In this document: one piece after another, positions 59,526 to 64,000 of the stretch
Numbering within the stretch: position 1 is the first letter of the stretch
How the letters are laid out: every line of letters begins with the position of its first letter
From: an uncultured Dysgonomonas sp.
Lineage (GTDB): Bacteria > Bacteroidota > Bacteroidia > Bacteroidales > Dysgonomonadaceae
DNA length: 64,000 nt
Assembly: GCF_900079725.1 (NCBI RefSeq)
Contig: NZ_LT599032.1
Coordinates: 2,440,253 to 2,504,252 of the forward strand
Reading direction: 5' to 3'
Notes under the pieces: model-generated
The model's input: the letters and a program-made list of their open reading frames with translations, nothing else
The model's database searches: none
Told to the model about the DNA's origin: nothing
Program-made: the position numbers and the translations under genes

Positions 59526-60809
59526 TTAATTATCAATCAAAAACTCCCAGTTGAACTGTGCCAGTACTTTTACATTAGCATTCCATATCACTGACCAATC
59601 ACGGTCGATGTATATATCTGTTACCTTCATATCTTTATCCGGTGCATGGTTCAATCCCTCATGTACTGTATATTTATCGATGCCTACAGCTGATGAACGA
59701 GCAATGGTCGCCCAGGAATGCCGGGCCGCATAAAACTCCAGATCATCGACACCGATCTGTTTGCCTATTCTTTTCAGGCCTTTATTGATTGCTGCATTGA
59801 AAATCATATGATTTGTGTAATGTCTGTAGAAGCGGAATAGTTTTTTATCATCGTTATATTTATTGATCAACTTTGTAATACAATCCTCGATTCTCACCCG
59901 CATCTCTGCCCCGTCATCACGACGCCCCTCTGTTTTCTCTCGGTTATAAGTTATTATATTTTTTTTAGGTAATCCGCAATAAAACATATCAGCGCTATTC
60001 ATCCCTATCAAGGCAAAAGAAAGTAAAAAGCAATCCTTTGCCAGATTGAACCGGTTTGTCCTACCGCCTATTATTTCCTTTTCATATGGAAGATCTATTA
60101 TCTGCTGTATCAATGTAACCGGCAAGGCCCGCTTACGTGTTTTCGGTTGTGATTTTAACTTATAATTTTTGAAAGGCGAAAAAGGAATATTTATTAAGCC
60201 TCGATCTTCGTCATTATATTCTTCCTTTGCTTTATTATGTATCGCACGCACACAAGCTAGGTATTTAGATACAGCCCGGCCTCCTTTAGCCTCCAGATCC
60301 TTCTTGGTTTTCTTCCTATTATTTCCGCGCTGCGAAGGTTCTGTAGCAATAAACTGTTCGAATTCCCGAAGGAAGTTTGTATTTATTTCGGAAATATCCA
60401 GACTATCTCGTTTTATAAACCTTAATAGAGCAGATAACATATTTAGGTAAGTATCACCAGTACCCTTTTTCATTTTTGCTGCTCTTTCTTTTGTATACTG
60501 TATAAAGTCCAGATAAAACTTATCGCCACCCTGCAGATGTTTTTTTATTTTAGAGACTAGTTCATCTATAGGTATGTCGAACAATTCAAATCCCAGATTA
60601 TTACAAGCTTCACGACACTTCTTTATGAGGTCATCACATTTTTCTACTATATTTACATTTTTAATTTTTAAACTCCGGGTGAGATCGTCATCAGTTATAT
60701 ACAGATTCGTAGATATCCGACGTACCTCGCGGTTATGGGTAACACGTATTCTTATATTGTATGTTCCGTCTGCTCGTTTATTTTGAACTTCTGCTTTAAA
60801 TGTAGCCAT
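59526..60809 (-). CDS. Tyrosine integrase of prophage B
   Basis: 427 aa from ATG 60809 (upstream GTG 60815 adds two residues). N-terminal arm-binding domain, SAM-like core domain near 100-190, then a catalytic domain. Lys region REKTEGRRDDG, ARHSWAT with Arg/His, LNHAPDKDMKVTDIYIDRDW with His and the Tyr nucleophile. The first catalytic Arg is not seen: the site reads ALIGMNSADMF with Asn, a change known from CTnDOT-type integrases. A TACATTTG box (60842-60849, minus) is its promoter. It lies next to attR in tRNA-Phe. Confidence 0.9.
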   Translation of the reverse strand: MATFKAEVQNKRADGTYNIRIRVTHNREVRRISTNLYITDDDLTRSLKIKNVNIVEKCDDLIKKCREACNNLGFELFDIPIDELVSKIKKHLQGGDKFYLDFIQYTKERAAKMKKGTGDTYLNMLSALLRFIKRDSLDISEINTNFLREFEQFIATEPSQRGNNRKKTKKDLEAKGGRAVSKYLACVRAIHNKAKEEYNDEDRGLINIPFSPFKNYKLKSQPKTRKRALPVTLIQQIIDLPYEKEIIGGRTNRFNLAKDCFLLSFALIGMNSADMFYCGLPKKNIITYNREKTEGRRDDGAEMRVRIEDCITKLINKYNDDKKLFRFYRHYTNHMIFNAAINKGLKRIGKQIGVDDLEFYAARHSWATIARSSAVGIDKYTVHEGLNHAPDKDMKVTDIYIDRDWSVIWNANVKVLAQFNWEFLIDN

Positions 60810-60919
60810 AATCACGTAAATTATATGTCAACAATTGCAAGCAAATGTAGTTAAAAGTAGATACAAGTAAGCCAATTTTATGATTATAATTTTTTATATG
60901 AGAACTCGTAAAATAACAA

Positions 60920-60948
60920 AACGCCTAAAAACTAATGTTTTAGACGTT
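60920..60948 (-). terminator. Terminator of tRNA-Phe carried by prophage B
   Basis: AACGCCTAAAA / TTTTAGACGTT, 11-bp stem with one G-U pair, just beyond the tRNA 3' end. Confidence 0.75.
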
Positions 60949-60954
60949 CTTTTT

Positions 60955-61004
60955 AAAGTGGTGCCACCAGGAATCGAACCGGGGACACAAGGATTTTCAG
61001 TCCT
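60955..61004. other. attR of prophage B
   Basis: Fifty bases identical to 14436-14485, overlapping the 3' half of tRNA-Phe. Integration kept the tRNA gene whole. Confidence 0.95.
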
Positions 61005-61031
61005 TTGCTCTACCAACTGAGCTATGGCACC
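60959..61031 (-). tRNA. tRNA-Phe (GAA)
   Basis: Acceptor arms GGTGCCA / TGGCACC, D-loop GCTCAGTTGGTAGAGC, anticodon loop CTGAAAA with GAA, T-arm CCGGTTCGATTCC. CCA is not encoded. A promoter is visible upstream on the minus strand: TTTG (61095-61098) and TATCTTTG (61068-61075), 19 nt apart. The target of both integrative elements. Confidence 0.97.
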
Positions 61032-61302
61032 AATGTTTGTAGTTTTGTAGTCTTGCGTTTGCGTGTGCAAAGATAGGATATATTTTACATTTACCAAAAA
61101 TATCGTATAAAATATTTCAATATAAAGAATCCGAGGAAACAAAATAAAACATAACAATTTTATTATAAGATTTTTACGCAAAAACAATTAGTTTATCTCG
61201 TACTATCCCCTCTCCCATTTATCGTTTTCTTAACTAATATTAGCTCCTAATTTCTTTAAAAAAGTGACAAAAGTAACAGTTTCTACCATATTTATGGAAA
61301 TA

Positions 61303-62340
61303 CTACTTCTCCTCCCCTATCGAGTCCCAACCTTGAGCCTTTAGTTCAATTTCAGTTCCGTCACGGGTTTCCATTACAAGGCCTAAACCCTCTTTTGTTA
61401 TATGTCCGATGATATGGACACCTTTTATCTTCGATACTTTATCATGCAAATACAAAGGTACCGTAAAGAGTAATTCGTAGTCTTCTCCTCCATTCAGAGC
61501 CACTGTCGTCACATTCATATTAAATTGCTCCGCCATCATAGCCGTCTGATAATCTATCGGGACACGTTCTTCATAAATATGGCACCCAACCTTACTTTGT
61601 TTACATATATGCTTCAACTCGGAAGACAAGCCATCCGATATATCGATCATCGATGTCGGCACGATAGCTTCTTCTGCCAGAAACTTTACAATATCTTTAC
61701 GGGCTTCGGGTTTCAACTGACGTTCGAGTAAATACTCTTTCCCTGTAAAATCAGGCTGAAAGTCTTTTTCTCCACCGCCATACACAGCCTTTTCCCGCTC
61801 TAATAACTGAAGCCCCATAAAAGCAGCGCCTAAATCACCGGAAACACAGATCAAATCTGTCTCTTTCGCACCATTGCGATAGGATATTCTACTCTCTTCC
61901 CCTTCACCAATGCAAGTAATACTGATTGCCAGACCGGTAAGTGATGCAGATGTATCCCCACCTACCAAGTCTACGCCATATTCTTCACAAGCTAAACTAA
62001 GTCCTTCATAGAATGTTTCCATATCTTCTACCGAAAAACGTTTTGATAAACCTAACGAAACTGTCATCTGTTTAGGCTGACCGTTCATAGCATAAATATC
62101 AGAAAAATTGACAATAGCCGACTTATATCCAAGATGTTTCAATGGCACATACATCAGGTCGAAATGAATACCTTCAAGTAAGAGATCAGTAGTTACCAAT
62201 GTCTTTTTATTGCCATAAGACAAAACTGCGGCGTCATCCCCTACCCCTTTCTCAGAGCTGGTATTCTTAAGTTCAATATTTTTTGTCAGGTGATCGATAA
62301 GACCAAATTCACCCAAGCTTGCTATTTCTGTTCGTTTCAT
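61303..62340 (-). CDS. thiL: Thiamine-monophosphate kinase
   Basis: 345 aa, full length. GVGDDAAVL near residue 34, TTDLLLEGIHFDL near 50, DLVGGDTSAS near 122, MIDISDGLSSELKHI near 232 and NGGEDYELLF near 278 are the ThiL/PurM-fold ATP and metal motifs. It phosphorylates thiamine monophosphate to the pyrophosphate cofactor. A TACCTTTG box (62364-62371, minus) is the likely promoter. Host gene flanking the prophage. Confidence 0.95.
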   Translation of the reverse strand: MKRTEIASLGEFGLIDHLTKNIELKNTSSEKGVGDDAAVLSYGNKKTLVTTDLLLEGIHFDLMYVPLKHLGYKSAIVNFSDIYAMNGQPKQMTVSLGLSKRFSVEDMETFYEGLSLACEEYGVDLVGGDTSASLTGLAISITCIGEGEESRISYRNGAKETDLICVSGDLGAAFMGLQLLEREKAVYGGGEKDFQPDFTGKEYLLERQLKPEARKDIVKFLAEEAIVPTSMIDISDGLSSELKHICKQSKVGCHIYEERVPIDYQTAMMAEQFNMNVTTVALNGGEDYELLFTVPLYLHDKVSKIKGVHIIGHITKEGLGLVMETRDGTEIELKAQGWDSIGEEK

Positions 62341-62942
62341 TCCTTCAGATTTTGAATAATATACAAAGGTAGATATATAAAAGGTAACAAAGGTAACAAC
62401 ATTTTCATTTTTTATATTCTGTTACTTTTGAGTCTTCCATCTATTATCTGAAAGACAAGATATCTTCATATATCCAATGCTCAGATCCACCTCAGCATTT
62501 CTAAAAAAGTAACAAAAGTAACACTTGTTACACATTTGCTTCATTGCTATTTTTTATAACTCCTTGCAATTAAAAAAGCGATTAATTAAGATATCATATA
62601 CTATATAGATAAAATATCTTGCTCATTATCAATTTTTTTTTGAATTATATATTGAAGTCGTCCAGACCTTTTATTATCATATCTTTTTGTCATGCTGACG
62701 ATAGGAAGCATCTCGTTTTTCGAGAGATATTTGGCTACACTTCGCTCCGCCGATTTTGACTCCGTCGATTTTCAATTCAATTCACTCTGTTCAAAATGAC
62801 AAAGAGGATATTTGTTTCATAATGTTATCAGATTCAAAAAGTCTAGACGCCTTCATTAAAAAATAATGGCATTATAAGCAAATAGTATTGTTTATAATAT
62901 TATCTTTGTAAGAAATGTACGGTAACCGAAGAATGCCTTAAG
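62341..62942. other. Intergenic region with AAAGTAACA repeats
   Basis: 602 bp between divergent host genes. Copies of AAGTAACAAAAGTAACA-like or AAGGTAACAAAGGTAACA tandem pairs occur near 62381 and 62507, and a related one near 61262. The rest holds the thiL promoter and the short repeat element at 62686-62803; no gene is supported. Confidence 0.45.
62686..62803. repeat. Short intergenic repeat element (MITE-like)
   Basis: 118 bp with terminal inverted repeats TTTGTCAT / ATGACAAA, an internal ATCTCG/CGAGAGAT hairpin and a direct GCCGATTTTGACTCCGTCGA-type repeat. Sequences that begin GTCATGCTGA and contain AGCATCTCG are common as dispersed intergenic repeats in Bacteroidetes genomes. Confidence 0.55.
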
Positions 62943-63734
62943 ATGCCTAAAAGTCTGTCTCTATTTATTATTTTTATCTGCTTGCTTGCAGGATTTTCGT
63001 CATGCAGCGACGACGAAAACACCGAAGAACTTAAAGTTAGCCTGACCTCAGCCAAACTGAAGCTCGCCGAAAACCAAGTTATTGAAATTATCAGTGGGAA
63101 TGGTGAATACACGATTGTATCTGATAATAAAGATATTGTTGATGCTACAATCGAAGCTGGCAATATATACTTATCTCCTAAAAAACTAGGATCTGCAAAG
63201 CTAACCTTAAAAGATAAGCTCAATAAGGAGATAGTGATTGATATCACAGTCATAGACCGTTACCTTATACTTTTCACAAATCTGCGGGAAGCTATTGTTG
63301 TCGCTAACAGTGACAGAAAAGAAGAGATAGCAGACGATATATTGAAAAATGCTTTCCTGCCTAAAGCTTATGCCTACAAATTGATTGCTAATCAAGAGAA
63401 GGAGTTTTCCGTTCACCAAAATAGCAGCACTTCAACTGTAGCAAAAGGAACCTATTCATTCAATACCGATAATGGTCTCTATTATATGAAACTCTATTAT
63501 GATAATAATGAGTTTATATATGAGATCTCTTCTGAGGGCGATGCAGCAATGTTCTATCAATATTTCAATAGAGGAATAGGATACAACAAAACATCTGTTC
63601 CTGTGCAAAGACACATAAAACTGACTGAAGACCTGACTCAAAAATATAAAGAAAAATACCCTGATGCCGGAATAGAGTCTACCAAAATAGAAATAATAGC
63701 AACAATACACGAAAGGATATCTGCACTGGAGTAA
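62943..63734 (+). CDS. Lipoprotein with Ig-like domain
   Basis: 263 aa. Lipobox GFSSCS with Cys near residue 21, followed by DDENTEE (export signal-like acidic residues). Residues 30-100 resemble a bacterial Ig-like fold (LAENQVIEIISGNGEYTIVS; LGSAKLTLKDKLNKEIVIDI). The rest is a helical/beta domain. Cell-surface lipoprotein of unknown role; a terminator follows. Confidence 0.7.
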   Translation: MPKSLSLFIIFICLLAGFSSCSDDENTEELKVSLTSAKLKLAENQVIEIISGNGEYTIVSDNKDIVDATIEAGNIYLSPKKLGSAKLTLKDKLNKEIVIDITVIDRYLILFTNLREAIVVANSDRKEEIADDILKNAFLPKAYAYKLIANQEKEFSVHQNSSTSTVAKGTYSFNTDNGLYYMKLYYDNNEFIYEISSEGDAAMFYQYFNRGIGYNKTSVPVQRHIKLTEDLTQKYKEKYPDAGIESTKIEIIATIHERISALE

Positions 63735-63764
63735 TAACTTCATTTTTTCCACATACTTCTTCAT

Positions 63765-63799
63765 GGGTTGCCATAGTTTTTATGGCAGCCCTCTTTTTT
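63765..63799 (+). terminator. Rho-independent terminator
   Basis: GGGTTGCCAT / ATGGCAGCCC stem, 10 bp, then CTCTTTTTT. Confidence 0.85.
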
Positions 63800-63843
63800 G
63801 ATAAAAAATATCTATATTTACCATCGCAAAATAGTATTCATGC

Positions 63844-64000
63844 ATGGAAAGGGATAAAAAAGAAAGGAGATCGCGGCGCACCAACATCGTTTTGGAGAAA
63901 GATATTATGGAGGCTGCAAAGTCAGTGATAGAAGAAGAAGGTTTTGCAAAAACTACACTTTCGGCTATAATACAGAAAGCAAATATAGAACCGAATGTCT
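63844..64000 (+). CDS. TetR-family regulator, N-terminal part (runs off window)
   Basis: 52 codons visible. A basic start (MERDKKERRSRRTN), then DIMEAAKSVIEEEGFAKTTL and SAIIQKANIE match the first helices of a TetR DNA-binding domain. The gene continues beyond 64000; the ligand cannot be told. Confidence 0.75.
   Translation, partial: MERDKKERRSRRTNIVLEKDIMEAAKSVIEEEGFAKTTLSAIIQKANIEPNV

Larger units (their letters stand above)
58196..59527. repeat. Array of about 21 TGAACGAAGTTT-like sites
   Basis: Plus-strand sites (start): 58210, 58223, 58266, 58292, 58300, 58323, 58334, 58369, 58689, 59057, 59148, 59346, 59359, 59459, 59472, 59482, 59516. Minus-strand sites: 58196, 58353, 58675, 59331. 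Consensus TGA(A/G)CGA(A/T)GTTT. Spacing is irregular; some overlap or form inverted pairs. The last copy overlaps the integrase stop codon. Only one small gene (58453) lies inside; 58088-58452 and 58663-59525 hold nothing else recognisable. A related pair lies at 50688-50711. Confidence 0.85.
14436..61004. mobile_element. Prophage B (siphovirus-type) in tRNA-Phe
   Basis: 46.5 kb between 50-bp direct repeats. It contains capsid protease, capsid, terminase, portal, tape measure, fibres, holin, amidase and spanin, repressor/Cro switch and integrase. No structural gene is visibly broken, so it may be inducible. A long tape measure (1173 aa) and no contractile sheath gene suggest a long flexible tail. 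Cargo genes: ParB-methyltransferase, Abi-alpha, secreted subtilase, SufE-like protein, lipoproteins and acyltransferase. Confidence 0.93.

Noticed and set aside
58196-59527. CRISPR array
   Set aside because: The repeated unit is only about 12 bp, occurs on both strands, varies in spacing from overlapping to over 300 bp, and there is no cas gene.
14436-61004. Mu-like transposable phage
   Set aside because: No MuA/MuB-type transposase; att repeats in tRNA and a tyrosine integrase show site-specific integration.
60894-61187. 97-aa minus-strand frame over tRNA-Phe
   Set aside because: It spans the tRNA gene and its terminator; a chance frame.

Overview
The window looks like a Bacteroidales chromosome (Dysgonomonas/Parabacteroides-like; genus not fixed from sequence alone). 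The evidence is the low G+C content, Bacteroidetes-type promoters (TTTG, about 19-20 nt, TAnnTTTG), SCxx-type lipoproteins, an Lcl-domain (FISUMP-like) secreted protein, a subtilisin-like protease with a C-terminal type IX secretion sorting domain, and DUF5053-type phage genes.

Layout. 1-1179 is host sequence with a tandemly duplicated secreted-protein gene. 1180-14485 is an integrative island (A). It carries a DUF4143 ATPase, a secreted RHS-core/Zn-metallopeptidase protein with a small lipoprotein gene overlapping its stop, two transglutaminase-like secreted paralogs (one cut by an IS21-family element), a Rep-like protein with a nearby long inverted repeat, a KAP-type NTPase, a broken caspase/CHAT-like gene and a tyrosine recombinase. 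14436-61004 is a complete-looking 46.5 kb siphovirus-type prophage (B). Both elements sit in the 3' end of one tRNA-Phe gene (60959-61031, minus). Three copies of the tRNA 3' end (1180, 14436, 60955), each with a different terminator hairpin beyond it, mark serial insertion. 61303-64000 is host again: thiL, a lipoprotein gene and the start of a TetR regulator.

Prophage B runs mainly left to right. The capsid protease, capsid, a tail-tube candidate and a probable frameshifted chaperone pair (15.6-20.6 kb) come first. ParB-methyltransferase, Abi-alpha, terminase and a cargo block (lipoprotein, secreted subtilase, SH3 protein) follow. Then come the portal, neck genes, a SufE-like gene, tape measure and tail hub (31.5-41.9 kb), three lipoproteins, the lysis cassette (holin, amidase, spanin), baseplate and fibre genes including an SGNH-esterase fibre, and an antisense membrane acyltransferase. 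A repressor/Cro-like switch (50.9-51.6 kb) leads into an early operon (51.4-58.1 kb), followed by an iteron-like repeat region and the integrase.

The strongest non-gene signals are in the prophage. Six intergenic promoters share a TGTCCTTTA box exactly 25 nt before a TTG, several fused to terminator hairpins. Six copies of a 14-bp palindrome around CCGCAAAATTGCGG occur in the early operon, most directly before a start codon. About 21 copies of TGAACGAAGTTT-like sites lie in a 1.3 kb near-gene-free region. A leader RNA with two mutually exclusive long pairings lies before the portal block. All functions are read from sequence; no database search was possible.
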